DNA of 64,000 nucleotides from NCBI GenBank assembly GCA_900314745.1, contig OMWK01000020.1, positions 1 to 64,000 on the forward strand, in the 5' to 3' direction. The DNA is from an uncultured Eubacteriales bacterium (GTDB lineage Bacteria; Bacillota; Clostridia; Saccharofermentanales; Saccharofermentanaceae). The translations under genes and the position numbers were made by a program. Positions 11,346 to 20,298 of this stretch are shown one piece after another. The notes beneath the pieces were generated by a model. That model made no database searches and had not been told where the DNA came from. It was given only the letters and a program-made list of their open reading frames with translations. Every line of letters starts with the position of its first letter. The stretch's first letter is position 1.

Positions 11346-13637
11346 TCAACGCTCGTTGATCTTGATCTCAAACGTCTCCTTATAGGTGACGTTTTTCTTT
11401 AGCGGCAAAGTAGTTGTATTGGAGTCCGTACGCTCTATCTCCTTAGAACAGAAGTCGATCATAAGCTCACAGAAATCGTTCTGCATGAGAAGCTCGTCGT
11501 GCAAAGACTCGTTCATCTGCTCCGGTGTGAAAGGAAGGATCGTAAAGTCGAATTTCTTCTCTCCCGTCACTCTTCTTACTACAAAAGAACTGCCCTGCGA
11601 AGACTCCAGTCTCATCGCATCCGTATCAGTATGTGAGCTGTTCTCGGCAGGTCTTGCATACGAATGGAAGATCTTATCAGCACTGACGGAATACTCGCCG
11701 ACTCTCGTGGCATTCTTACGGTCATAGTAAGACTCTCCGGGGCCTCTTCCGTACCATGTACATATCATGTCATCTCTGGAAACGGGGACTCTGAAGCCGT
11801 ATCTTATCATGTCATACTTTGGCGTGAATCTTAAAGTAACCAGGACCTTGTCAGGAGAAGGCACTTCATAGGCTACAAGGATATCTCCCTTGAACGCGAA
11901 TGACTTGTATCTTGATACCAGGGAGAATATGCCGTTTACGACACCGTAGTTCATTCCGTCAAACTTAACGGACTTCTGTATCTGCTCATAATCACTCTCG
12001 TTAGAGAAGATCGTCCTCGACAGTACAAAGCTTCTGTCCGTTCTGTCGATATTTGAAGGACAGCGGTAGAAACTCGGCAGCATCGGTCCCTTAAGGAATT
12101 CGACACCGTGCGAGCTGATTCCGCACAAAGCTCCGTCCTTACGGGAGAATTTGATGTTAAGGTAATCCCTCGCAATCTGAAGCTCCTCGGGAAGCGCCGT
12201 AAGTTCCGAAGGTGCTATCTTGGAAACGGAAGTCTCCTCGAGCGACTCGGACTCTGCAACAGCGATCTCCAGATTATCCAAAGCTATCTCTTCGGGCTCT
12301 TCGGGAACGGACTCCATTACCGTAAGGGAGCCGTCGAAATTCTCCTCATTAACCTCGGGAGAAGGCAGGGCCTTGCCGCTTAACTCGGGCTTCTTCTCCT
12401 CTATGGCAGCAACAGCCTTGGGAGCACCGCCGCCCGGCATGCCACACTCTGATGCGATCACGTCCTGATAGAAAGCTACTTCGAAGCCTTCCTTGGCGTA
12501 GTATGTATCCTTGGCAAGCTTAAGCGTAATCGCGAAAAGGATCTGATGAGACAGAAGATTCATGTACATCTCGACAAGTTCAGGTCTGCCCTCTGCCCAG
12601 CCGTCTTCCATAAATTTATCGACATTGATCGGGAACTTAAGCGTTCTGGTTCCGTAAGGCTCTATCTGAGGTATGGTACCTCGTCCGTTCATTACGACAT
12701 GACCTCCGAGCAGGACCTGCCACTCGAGCAGGAGTTCGGAAGTATATGCGAACGGATGTGCATTACGGAGTGTAAGCGTCGAAGGATCATCAGGATGCGA
12801 GAATATATTCAGTGTATTGCACTGATTCTTGATATCGAGATAAATCGGATGAGGGTTTCTCTCCGCATCAACGATACCCTGACCAATACAGCTGTCAACC
12901 TTATTCTTACCTCCTACGAGGTCAGCGTGGTGGATCCACTTATAATCCGCGTCATCATCGGGGAAGCGCTTTCTTCCGGGAATGTTCTCGAATAAGCTCT
13001 TACCCGTCTTGTTCTTACCGAATATCTCTGCTCTGTCGAGGCACAGGTCTTCCCACGGACCGTAGACGATACCCGCTTCATTCGGGAAAGGAAGGATGTC
13101 GGAAACCTGCTTCGTCTCATCAGATGAGCAATACCACGCCCTCGAATGATCTACTTCGGATAATATCTCCTTCTTAACCTTGAGGCATTTATCCTGCTTA
13201 TAACGGTATTCATTAAACGCCCACATTACGACACTCGGGTGATTTACGGCACTCTCGGCATAATCCCTCATAAACTTTCTGTCACCGCAGGCGATTACAT
13301 ACATGCCGTACTGGTCACAAAGATTAAGGAAATCATCACTTAAGGGGAATCCTTCGCCGATGACACCGTTAATGCCGCAGCGCTTCATGAGGATGATATC
13401 CTGACGGAATCTTCCAAGAGGCACACTGATGCCGCCCTTGGGATCGAATTCGTAATATCTTACGAGGTTGAGCTTAACGGGCACATCATTGATATGGAAC
13501 TTGTCCGCGAGTATTTCTGCAGTTCTGAAGCCGAATCTCTTCTTCTTTACGCAGATGACCCTTCCCTCCGAATCCATGAGTTCAATGATCAGATCATAAA
13601 GAACCGGGGTCGCATCATTCCATGTGGCAACATCCAA
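11346..13637 (-). pseudogene. GH2 beta-galactosidase-like protein, C-terminal fragment after frameshift
   Basis: 763 codons continuing the LacZ-like reading frame after a one-base shift near 13660. Order: end of the second beta-sandwich, a GH2 barrel (CDQYGMYVI, then HPSVVMWAFNEY with the acid/base Glu of the family NE motif), a low-complexity acidic insert (about residues 395-480), and a Bgal-small-like domain (LPSFYRCPSNIDR, GRGPGESYYDRKNA). The usual nucleophile block (CEYxHAMGNS) and the HYP and EANIE-type segments are not recognisable. The only local start is a TTG inside the domain, so independent translation is doubtful. It may be an inactive paralogue, a decaying gene or a sequencing error. 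Confidence 0.7.
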
Positions 13638-13653
13638 AGCAACAAATTCAACT

Positions 13654-14598
13654 TTAGGACTGTATGCTTATCTGTGAGAACGGGAGCTTATAGGGATCGT
13701 ACTCCTGCCTCGTCTCCATCAAAGATACGCTCAGCTGATAAGGCATGACAGAATCCGTATGGTTACGAACCCTGAAATCGGCAGTGACGTTGAAATTGCC
13801 TCTCGACAACCCGGACTTGGTCTTCGTAGTAAGCTCGGTCGATTCCTTGTTGGGATTAATGATATCGAGCTGATCTACATAAGCATCCGGAACAGAAGCT
13901 ATGTTAAGACGAAGATTGGATATCTCAAGCAAAGGCTCGGCAACGATCATAACGGGCCTTACAAGGCCTGAGAAGCCGAAATTCATGAGTTCCTTTATGA
14001 CATGGCCGTACTTCTCCCTGTCCCATCTGTAGACCGCTATGGCTATCTGGTTGGTACCGGGCCTTGCGCTGTCGGAGAGAAGTATCCTCTTCCTTGTCAT
14101 GACCGAGTGAGACTCTGTCATGAGCTGACCGTTAAGGTACAGATCGAAGCTTCCGCATATGCCCGAAGCCTCAAAATACAATGCTCTGTCTATGTCCTGA
14201 GGAGTGAATACGACTGTGGTCCTGTAAAGACCTATCTCATCCTGATCCTCATTCGTTGATTTGATGATGTACTTGTCACTTATCGACTCTTCGCCGCGCT
14301 TGCTTATCTTCTCAAGTTCCCCCGGATAATTATAGAGCAGGTTCTGAGGCATGCCGTAACCCTCAGTCTGCCATGTTGAAGGAACGTTGATAATATCCCA
14401 GTCTGAATCGTCAAATGAGGATGACTCAAAACCGAAGGGAACCTGTCCCTCTCCCTGCGCCACAAAAAACTTCCATGAAGACAAAGTCCTCACATAAGGT
14501 GATTCGACATTTCCGAATTCGGGAAGCTTTCTGTCTTTGTATATATAATCGAACGAATCATATGGCAAAAATCCGTCTGTACTGAATTCAAAATCCAT
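13654..14598 (-). pseudogene. GH2 beta-galactosidase-like protein, N-terminal fragment before frameshift
   Basis: The ATG at 14598 has TAGGAG about 6 bases upstream. The 314-residue fragment covers the GH2 sugar-binding jelly roll (WKFFVAQGEG, NVPSTWQTEGYG, GLYRTTVVF, FEASGICGSFDLYLNG) and most of the following sandwich domain, then stops at a TAA (13656-13654). The downstream fragment begins in the +1 frame, and removing one base around 13660 would join them into one LacZ-like chain of about 1,080 residues. Beta-galactosidases of this group normally hydrolyse terminal beta-galactosides in the cytoplasm. No lactose transporter or regulator is nearby. Confidence 0.72.
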
Positions 14599-14711
14599 AA
14601 TAACTCCTAAGATCTCATAATTATTCAGTATTATTTTATCAGATAGTCTTATATGTCTTCGTTTCCGAATGGTTACAAGTTGTGGCAATTTGCATCAGCT
14701 TTTCGAGATGT

Positions 14712-14745
14712 AAAAAGGCCGCCTCCCTTATGAGAGACGGCCCTT
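14712..14745 (-). terminator. rho-independent terminator of the pyrophosphatase gene
   Basis: On the minus strand an 11-bp GC-rich stem (GGCCGTCTCTC pairing with GGGAGGCGGCC, with G-T wobbles) and a 4-base loop are followed by TTTTT. It lies about 20 bases downstream of the hppA stop. Confidence 0.85.
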
Positions 14746-14765
14746 TAATCAAAACCTGTTTCTTA

Positions 14766-16925
14766 TCAGAATCTGAAAAGAGAAATGCTTCTTAAGATAG
14801 GAGCAAGTGTATTCGCTACAGTCGACATCAGCTTGATGAAGATATCGAGAGCAACACCGACAACGTCCTTACGTGTGTCACCGATCGTGTCACCGGTAAC
14901 GGATGCCTTGTGTGCAGCGGAGCCCTTGCCGTGGCCCTCGAGCATGCCGGACTCGATGTACTTCTTGGCGTTGTCGAACGCACCGCCGGAGTTACCCATG
15001 AAGATAGCTCTCGGGATGGCAACGATAGTAGCACCTACGAGGAGACCTCCGACGAACTGTACGCCGAAGAGGATACCGCCTACTACAGGTATAACCAGAG
15101 CGAGTATCGAAGGAACGATCATCTTTCTTATAGCCTCGTGTGCAGCCATGGCGATCATCTTGTTGTAGTCAGGCTTAACCTTACCCTCAAGGACGCCGGG
15201 AACGGACATCTGCTTGTCGCCCTCGTCAGCCATGAGCTTAGCCGAGTCGATAGTGTTGTCCGTGAGAACGGCACTGAAATACTCTACGAGAGCACCGCCG
15301 ATGATACCGCCTGAGATAACTGCGAATGAAGCGAAGTTAAGAACGGGATCTGCGCCGATCTCTGTATACTGTCCTACGTAAGCCGTGATGAGGGATACAG
15401 TAGCGAAAGCGGCAGAACCGATAGCGAAGCCCTTACCGATAGCAGCTGTAGTGTTACCTACTGCATCGAGCTTATCTGTGATGGCGCGAACTTCCGGAGG
15501 AAGGTGGCAAGCCTCAGCGAGACCGCCTGCGTTATCTGCGATAGGACCGAATGCATCGATGGAAACTGTAGCACCTACGAAAGCGAGCATTCCGAGAGCG
15601 GAAACTGCAACGCCGTATGTGCCGCCGAGAACACCCGAGATGAGGAGCGATACACCGATGAGAAGGATCGGCATGAGGCAGGATCTCGAACCGATGGCGT
15701 CACCCTTCGTAACAACAAAGGCCTCACCTTCAGTACAGATCTCAGCAAGCTCTCTTGTGGGCTTGTGCTCAGTAGCTGTGTAGTACTCTGTGATGATACC
15801 GATGGCAACACCGCTTACGATACCGAGAACGGATGAGATCCAGGGTGAAGCCCAGCCGAGCTTGAAGCCGTAAGCAGACATGTCATAGTTGCTGAAAAGA
15901 ATGTATGAAGCGACACCTCCGAGAACGACAGTAACGCCTGCGGAGATCCATGTGGAGAGGTCGAGCTCTCGTGAAGGATCATCACCCATCTTCTTGAAGT
16001 TGGCGATACCGAGACCGATAAGGCATCCGATGAGTCCGCATGCAGCGAGTACGATCGGGAACAGTGAAGCATTCGTAAATGCCTGCTCAGCGATCTCAAG
16101 GCCCTTATGTACTGCTACCTGATAGAGAGTAACGGCGATCATGATCGTAGCGGACATTGTGGCAACGAAGCTCTCGAGAAGGTCAGAGCAGTTACCTGCG
16201 ATGTCGTTTACGTTATCACCGATGAAGTCTGCGATTGTGTTAGGGATTCTGGAGTCATCCTCAGGAAGGTCGTGACGGAGCTTACCGAGAATGTCAGAAG
16301 AGATGTCTGCTGCCTTTGTGTAGTTACCGCCGGCAACACGGTTAAACATAGCAACGATGGAGCATCCGAGTGAATAAGTCGAGATACGCATCATTGTAGG
16401 ATTACATACGAGGTTTACCAGGAAGCCTCTGCTCTCGGCTACATGTGAAACACCGCCGTCGAAGCAGAACTCACCCAGAAGGAGGACAAGAATGATACCG
16501 AACATACCGAAAGCCTGAACTGCAAGTCCGCTGATGGAACCGCCGCACAGAGCGACCTTAACGGTCTCTCCGATTGAAAGAGACTCTCTTGCCTTGTTAG
16601 ATGTTCTTACGTTAGCGTAAGTGGCGCTCTTCATTCCGAGAATACATACGATGGAGCTCATGAGTCCTCCGATGAGGAATGAGATACCTGAGGTCTTCTC
16701 GATGACCATGCAGAAAATAACTGCAACTACACAGAGAACGATTCCGATATACTTGAACTCAGTCTTAAGGAATGTCTCTGCACCGGATCTGATGATACCT
16801 GCAAGTTCTGACATCTCCGCTGTACCCTCCGGCATCTGCTTGATCCTGGCATAGTTCCAGAAAATGTAGACCATAGCAACGACGGTGAGACAGAGGATGA
16901 TAAGCCAAACAGCTACTGTTGACAT
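14766..16925 (-). CDS. hppA: potassium-dependent membrane ion-translocating pyrophosphatase
   Basis: 719 residues with about 15-16 transmembrane helices. It couples hydrolysis of cytoplasmic pyrophosphate to export of H+ and/or Na+. The substrate-binding blocks are clear: GGNYTKAADISSD, IADFIGDNVNDIAGNCSDLLESF, and the C-terminal GDTIGDTRKDVVG. In GNTTAAIGKGFAIG an Ala stands where potassium-independent enzymes have Lys, which by established family rules predicts potassium dependence. Whether H+ or Na+ is pumped cannot be decided by eye. AGGAGG lies 9 bases before the ATG. Transcription appears monocistronic, with its own terminator. Confidence 0.95.
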   Translation of the reverse strand: MSTVAVWLIILCLTVVAMVYIFWNYARIKQMPEGTAEMSELAGIIRSGAETFLKTEFKYIGIVLCVVAVIFCMVIEKTSGISFLIGGLMSSIVCILGMKSATYANVRTSNKARESLSIGETVKVALCGGSISGLAVQAFGMFGIILVLLLGEFCFDGGVSHVAESRGFLVNLVCNPTMMRISTYSLGCSIVAMFNRVAGGNYTKAADISSDILGKLRHDLPEDDSRIPNTIADFIGDNVNDIAGNCSDLLESFVATMSATIMIAVTLYQVAVHKGLEIAEQAFTNASLFPIVLAACGLIGCLIGLGIANFKKMGDDPSRELDLSTWISAGVTVVLGGVASYILFSNYDMSAYGFKLGWASPWISSVLGIVSGVAIGIITEYYTATEHKPTRELAEICTEGEAFVVTKGDAIGSRSCLMPILLIGVSLLISGVLGGTYGVAVSALGMLAFVGATVSIDAFGPIADNAGGLAEACHLPPEVRAITDKLDAVGNTTAAIGKGFAIGSAAFATVSLITAYVGQYTEIGADPVLNFASFAVISGGIIGGALVEYFSAVLTDNTIDSAKLMADEGDKQMSVPGVLEGKVKPDYNKMIAMAAHEAIRKMIVPSILALVIPVVGGILFGVQFVGGLLVGATIVAIPRAIFMGNSGGAFDNAKKYIESGMLEGHGKGSAAHKASVTGDTIGDTRKDVVGVALDIFIKLMSTVANTLAPILRSISLFRF

Positions 16926-16952
16926 AATTCAACCCTCCTAAATAAACAAACT

Positions 16953-16981
16953 AATGTATCTTAACAAATTTAAGGGAGCAA
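16953..16981 (-). promoter_or_regulatory. possible hppA promoter
   Basis: TTGCTC (16981-16976) and TACATT (16958-16953) are separated by 17 bases on the minus strand, ending about 28 bases before the ATG. The match is moderate, but the TTGC-type -35 recurs at other promoters in this window. Confidence 0.4.
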
Positions 16982-17872
16982 TTACAATTCATTATTGAGA
17001 TCAAATATGCTTATCTGGTTATTTTTATCAGGGAATTCGTTGAGGTATCTGAAGCAGTCTTCCCACGAGCTCATTATCCCGTTGTCCCTGCACACTTTCC
17101 TAAGGCATGTCATGAGCTCCTTATTGTTTGGACTCATCAGTTCATAAGCATAACCAAACTTCCTTATATACCGATCCTTCACCCCCGGGAAATGCCTGTC
17201 GAGAGCATCATAAAAGTACTCCCTGTCCCCTTCCCTTAAGGTCATGCCCATGCCGTATGTGACAATACCTTTTACCTTCGCTTCCACGCAGGCACAAAGG
17301 ATAGGTTCGATATTCTCCCTCGTGTCATTAATAAACGGAAGTATGGGCGTAAGCCAGACCATGGTCGGAATGCCTCTTCTGTTCATTTCCTTAAGCACTT
17401 CGATCCTTCGTTTGGTGTTGCATACATGAGGCTCAAGAATACTGCAAAGATCATCATCATAAGTAGTCAGTGTCATTTGTACCACGCATTTGGCCCTATC
17501 GTTAATCTTCTCAAGAATATCCGTATCCCGCAGAACGAGGTCAGATTTGGTGAGAAGTGATACCCCGAAGCCATACTCATGTATGATCTCAAGGCACTGC
17601 CTCGTGAGCTTAAGATCCTTCTCGCAGTGCATATATGAATCTGACATGGAGCCCGTGCCTATCATGCACTTTTTACGCTTCGACTTAAGAGTTCGCCTCA
17701 GAAGATCCGGGGCATTGCGCTTCACCTCCACATCCTCGAAAGGATGGGTGAACTGATAGCACTCGCTTCTGCTGTCACAGTAAACACAGCCGTGAGTACA
17801 GCCACGGTAGATATTCATGCCGCAAAATCCGTGATTATTGGTCAGTATCCCCTTGGCATCTGCAAAATGCAT
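16982..17872 (-). CDS. SPL-type radical SAM protein (spore photoproduct lyase-related)
   Basis: 296 residues. The iron-sulfur cluster motif CTHGCVYC (CxxxCxxC) is at about residues 25-32, preceded by GMNIYRGC. The following SRSECYQF and MIGTGSMSDSYMHCEK segments match the COG1533 SplB-related family, which includes spore photoproduct lyase and uncharacterised relatives. The cysteine spacing and a length near 290 fit the uncharacterised Rv2578c-like branch better than true SplB. The start codon overlaps the stop of the upstream small membrane protein by one base, so both are probably co-translated. The substrate is unknown. Confidence 0.82.
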   Translation of the reverse strand: MHFADAKGILTNNHGFCGMNIYRGCTHGCVYCDSRSECYQFTHPFEDVEVKRNAPDLLRRTLKSKRKKCMIGTGSMSDSYMHCEKDLKLTRQCLEIIHEYGFGVSLLTKSDLVLRDTDILEKINDRAKCVVQMTLTTYDDDLCSILEPHVCNTKRRIEVLKEMNRRGIPTMVWLTPILPFINDTRENIEPILCACVEAKVKGIVTYGMGMTLREGDREYFYDALDRHFPGVKDRYIRKFGYAYELMSPNNKELMTCLRKVCRDNGIMSSWEDCFRYLNEFPDKNNQISIFDLNNEL

Positions 17873-18330
17873 CAGAAAACGATGATAAGACCGATGATCT
17901 CAAGAATAATGATAAGGGCGCAGACTATAGAGCCAATGATGAGATCAACGGGACTTTGGAAAAACCTCGGCGTGGAGAACGACTCCCTGGTAAGTATTCC
18001 CATATTCTCGGTCCGGTCAAAAGAATCAGTGTTATTAACCTGTTCCACATTGTCCTTGGAAGGGTCATAGATATTGGGCTTGCCGTCGTAACCCGTATCG
18101 TAGACGGCAGTAACCTCCGGCTTTACCTGACCTGATATGAGAGCCTCATCTTCGAAAGGAGCTCCATACTGAAGAGAAGTCTCGGTAAACTCGACCGATT
18201 CATAACGGCCCGATCGCATGATCTTGCGTTTGTCTTCATCGGTCTTGATAACGAAGCCGGTGTTATCATCCGGATCCTTTGTATTAAGGACATTACGTTC
18301 CGGATCCATGTCGTATTTTCTAACCGCCAT
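17872..18330 (-). CDS. small C-terminally anchored membrane protein, unknown function
   Basis: 152 residues from the ATG at 18330. The first 125 residues are hydrophilic, acidic and low in structure signals; the last 25 (IIGSIVCALIIILEIIGLIIVF) form one transmembrane helix, so the protein is tail-anchored. I do not recognise a family. GTG codons at 18360 and 18348 are possible alternative starts. No Shine-Dalgarno sequence precedes 18330, and a TATTAT hexamer lies 8 bases upstream, so the message may be leaderless. It overlaps the radical SAM gene by one base. Confidence 0.6.
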   Translation of the reverse strand: MAVRKYDMDPERNVLNTKDPDDNTGFVIKTDEDKRKIMRSGRYESVEFTETSLQYGAPFEDEALISGQVKPEVTAVYDTGYDGKPNIYDPSKDNVEQVNNTDSFDRTENMGILTRESFSTPRFFQSPVDLIIGSIVCALIIILEIIGLIIVF

Positions 18331-18338
18331 ACAATCGC

Positions 18339-18368
18339 ATAATATCACGCTTCGCGACACGCATGCAA
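18339..18368 (-). promoter_or_regulatory. predicted promoter producing a leaderless mRNA for the 18330 gene
   Basis: TTGCAT (18368-18363), an 18-base spacer, then TATTAT (18344-18339). Eight bases separate the -10 from the ATG at 18330, where transcription would be expected to begin. Confidence 0.42.
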
Positions 18369-18373
18369 ATACA

Positions 18374-18468
18374 GTTCGCGGCCAAGCGCTGTTTACGTGG
18401 GAGCGAGCAATGACGGCGCTGCAAGTTACGCAGACGCGTAGCGGCGAGTACTGTTCGCGGCCAAGCGC
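18374..18468. repeat. GC-rich intergenic direct repeat
   Basis: The 16-mer GTTCGCGGCCAAGCGC occurs exactly at 18374-18389 and again at 18453-18468, 79 bases apart, in the 123-base gap between two minus-strand genes. The sequence between is GC-rich with short palindromes (for example CTGC/GCAG). It codes for nothing I can see and differs in composition from the AT-richer promoters around it. Confidence 0.65.
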
Positions 18469-18483
18469 CTCATTGCGAGCGAC

Positions 18484-19338
18484 TTACCAAGGAGTGCCGT
18501 TAAACCCGTACGCAGTCGTCGTATCGTCAGGAGTTCCGTTCGCACCGCCGTAGCGCTCCTGCTGAGCCTGAGCCTGAAGGTCCTGTATCTGCTCTTCAGG
18601 TGTCATGGTTGGCGTAGGCGTTGCTCCTCCCTGCCCTCCCTGAGGTGTAGGTGTCGGAGTTCCGTCTCCGCTTCCGGGCGTAGGTGTGGGAGTCTCGCCT
18701 CCGGGTGTCGGAGTCGGTGTCTCACCGTCAGGCGTAGGTGTAGGAGTCTCACCGTCTGGTGTCGGCGTAGGAGTCTCTCCATCCGGTGTCGGAGTTGGTG
18801 TCTCATTGGGATCAGGTGTCGGAGAAGGAGTCGGCGTGGGATCCTGCTGGAACTGCTCCAGAAGCTGCCTCTCGAACTCGTCTATCTCATTCTTAAGAGT
18901 CTGTGCTGCCGGGAAGTGTCCGCTGTTGTCATCTCTTGATGCGCAGCCGTTCTCACAGAGTATATCCCTTGCCTCATCAAGTATCGCAAGGACATCATCC
19001 AGATTCTCTTCAGTTATCTCATTCGGATGAATCTGTTCTACCATGGACAACGCGTAATTAACACGCAGTCTGCAGTCCTGCCTCTCCTGAAGCTCACTTC
19101 TCATTGCCTGCTCATACTCGCTCTCGGCAAGCTCATACTGTCCGAGTGCATAGTAGATGTTTCCTCTGTTGTAGTAGTTGACATAAGGCTCGACAAATCC
19201 AAGGAAACCAAGGGGATTTTGCTCGTACGTTCCCTCGTTGAACTTATCTATCATCCTGTTATTGCTGTAATCGGCAAGAAGGAGAATGACAAGGAAAATG
19301 GCAACCAACGTCCAGACTGCTGCTATGAATCTCTTCAT
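18484..19338 (-). CDS. BatC-like TPR protein with Thr-Pro repeat tail
   Basis: 284 residues. An N-terminal membrane helix (about residues 5-24) is followed by a TPR-like segment (YNRGNIYYALGQYELAESEYEQA, residues about 55-80) and further helices to residue 165. A long extended tail follows, built from a nine-residue unit (ETPTPTPDG and variants) to about residue 245. The last gene of the moxR-DUF58-VWA operon is usually a TPR protein (BatC), which fits. The Thr-Pro tail is likely extracytoplasmic and possibly wall-spanning; its role is unknown. It is two bases from the next VWA gene. Confidence 0.75.
   Translation of the reverse strand: MKRFIAAVWTLVAIFLVILLLADYSNNRMIDKFNEGTYEQNPLGFLGFVEPYVNYYNRGNIYYALGQYELAESEYEQAMRSELQERQDCRLRVNYALSMVEQIHPNEITEENLDDVLAILDEARDILCENGCASRDDNSGHFPAAQTLKNEIDEFERQLLEQFQQDPTPTPSPTPDPNETPTPTPDGETPTPTPDGETPTPTPDGETPTPTPGGETPTPTPGSGDGTPTPTPQGGQGGATPTPTMTPEEQIQDLQAQAQQERYGGANGTPDDTTTAYGFNGTPW
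18650..18812 (-). repeat. in-gene 27-base minisatellite encoding ETPTPTPDG units
   Basis: At least five tandem copies of a 27-base unit (nine codons, ETPTPTPDG or PGG variants) lie in the 3' half of the BatC-like gene. The unit is conserved at protein level while third positions vary, so it is maintained as protein sequence, though slippage could change copy number. Confidence 0.8.
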
Positions 19339-19340
19339 CC

Positions 19341-20294
19341 TTATCCCCTCCTCTTCAGGCTTATGAACTCATAAGCTATAAGAATTGCCAGAGGGATCAT
19401 AAAGAAGTAGTAAATGTCTACATATCCCTGTCTTGTATCATCCTCAGGTTCAGCTTCATGCATCTCCTGAATCCCCTGAACGACAGACTCTAGCCCGCTG
19501 TTGCCGCTCATATTTATGTACTGAATATCCATATCGAGAGCAATGGACTCAAGATTATCCTCATTGATTCGTGTAACAGCCTCGGCACCGCCATCCATAA
19601 CCGTGACGTTCGTACCCTGAAGCTGGCTGTAATAACTCATGTGGCCGCCGTGCTCGGTACCGTAACCCATGACTGCACCTCCTGAGAGGTAATCCGCGAG
19701 TCTCGTAAACGAACGCATTCTGTTATTATCCGTATTCTCACCATCGCTTAAGAAGAACAGCACTACTTCCTGGCTTGCCTCCTCTTCGGAATTCGCATCA
19801 TCGAGAACATCCTCAAGTGTACCTACACAGCTGCTTATATTGGTTCCTGTGGCATACGTAGGCGACAAAGGATATATGGAATCAAGGGCATTATAAATAT
19901 AAGGAACCGAGTCAGTAAAAGGCGTAAGCACATGGACGTTATTGTTGAATGCTATGATTGAGAATTTTGCTCCCGGAAGATTCTCAACAATATAACGCAC
20001 GTCTTCCCTAACCTTATCAATACGCGTATCGTACCCCGGCTGATCATCACCCAGCATACTTATGGTATCGTCGATGACAACCACTACCTTAAGATCAAGC
20101 TTGGAGGTCTTGACCGTGATGTTATCCGAAGGATACATGGGCCTTAAGTTGACGATAAAAAGAAGGATAACCGCAATGATCTGTCTGATATAAGGTGTAA
20201 CGCCTCTTCTTTTGAACACAAGAAGAACCACGCAGAATATCAGCATGACAGGAACCGGAATTATAGGGTTGAATATTATATCCATAATTCTCAT
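19341..20294 (-). CDS. BatB-like membrane protein with von Willebrand A domain
   Basis: 317 residues. Two N-terminal transmembrane helices (about 10-28 and 34-50), a VWA domain, and a C-terminal helix (about 292-310). The MIDAS metal site is readable: DDTIS near residue 75, the Thr in TGTNIS near 155, and the Asp in LSDGENTD near 192. This is the topology of BatA/BatB proteins, which work with the MoxR ATPase in envelope-stress or complex-assembly roles. It sits in order within the operon, 4 bases after the preceding VWA gene. Confidence 0.85.
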   Translation of the reverse strand: MRIMDIIFNPIIPVPVMLIFCVVLLVFKRRGVTPYIRQIIAVILLFIVNLRPMYPSDNITVKTSKLDLKVVVVIDDTISMLGDDQPGYDTRIDKVREDVRYIVENLPGAKFSIIAFNNNVHVLTPFTDSVPYIYNALDSIYPLSPTYATGTNISSCVGTLEDVLDDANSEEEASQEVVLFFLSDGENTDNNRMRSFTRLADYLSGGAVMGYGTEHGGHMSYYSQLQGTNVTVMDGGAEAVTRINEDNLESIALDMDIQYINMSGNSGLESVVQGIQEMHEAEPEDDTRQGYVDIYYFFMIPLAILIAYEFISLKRRG

Positions 20295-20298
20295 GATC

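Noticed and set aside
12546-12995. 149-residue plus-strand open frame inside the GH2 gene
   Set aside because: Antisense to a recognisable beta-galactosidase domain; no supporting signals.
13650-13665. Programmed +1 frameshift in the GH2 gene
   Set aside because: No rare-codon/stop context like the prfB site, no Shine-Dalgarno stimulator and no pseudoknot are visible; a sequence error or pseudogene is simpler.
18650-18812. CRISPR-like repeat array
   Set aside because: The units are tandem without spacers and lie in frame in a protein tail.
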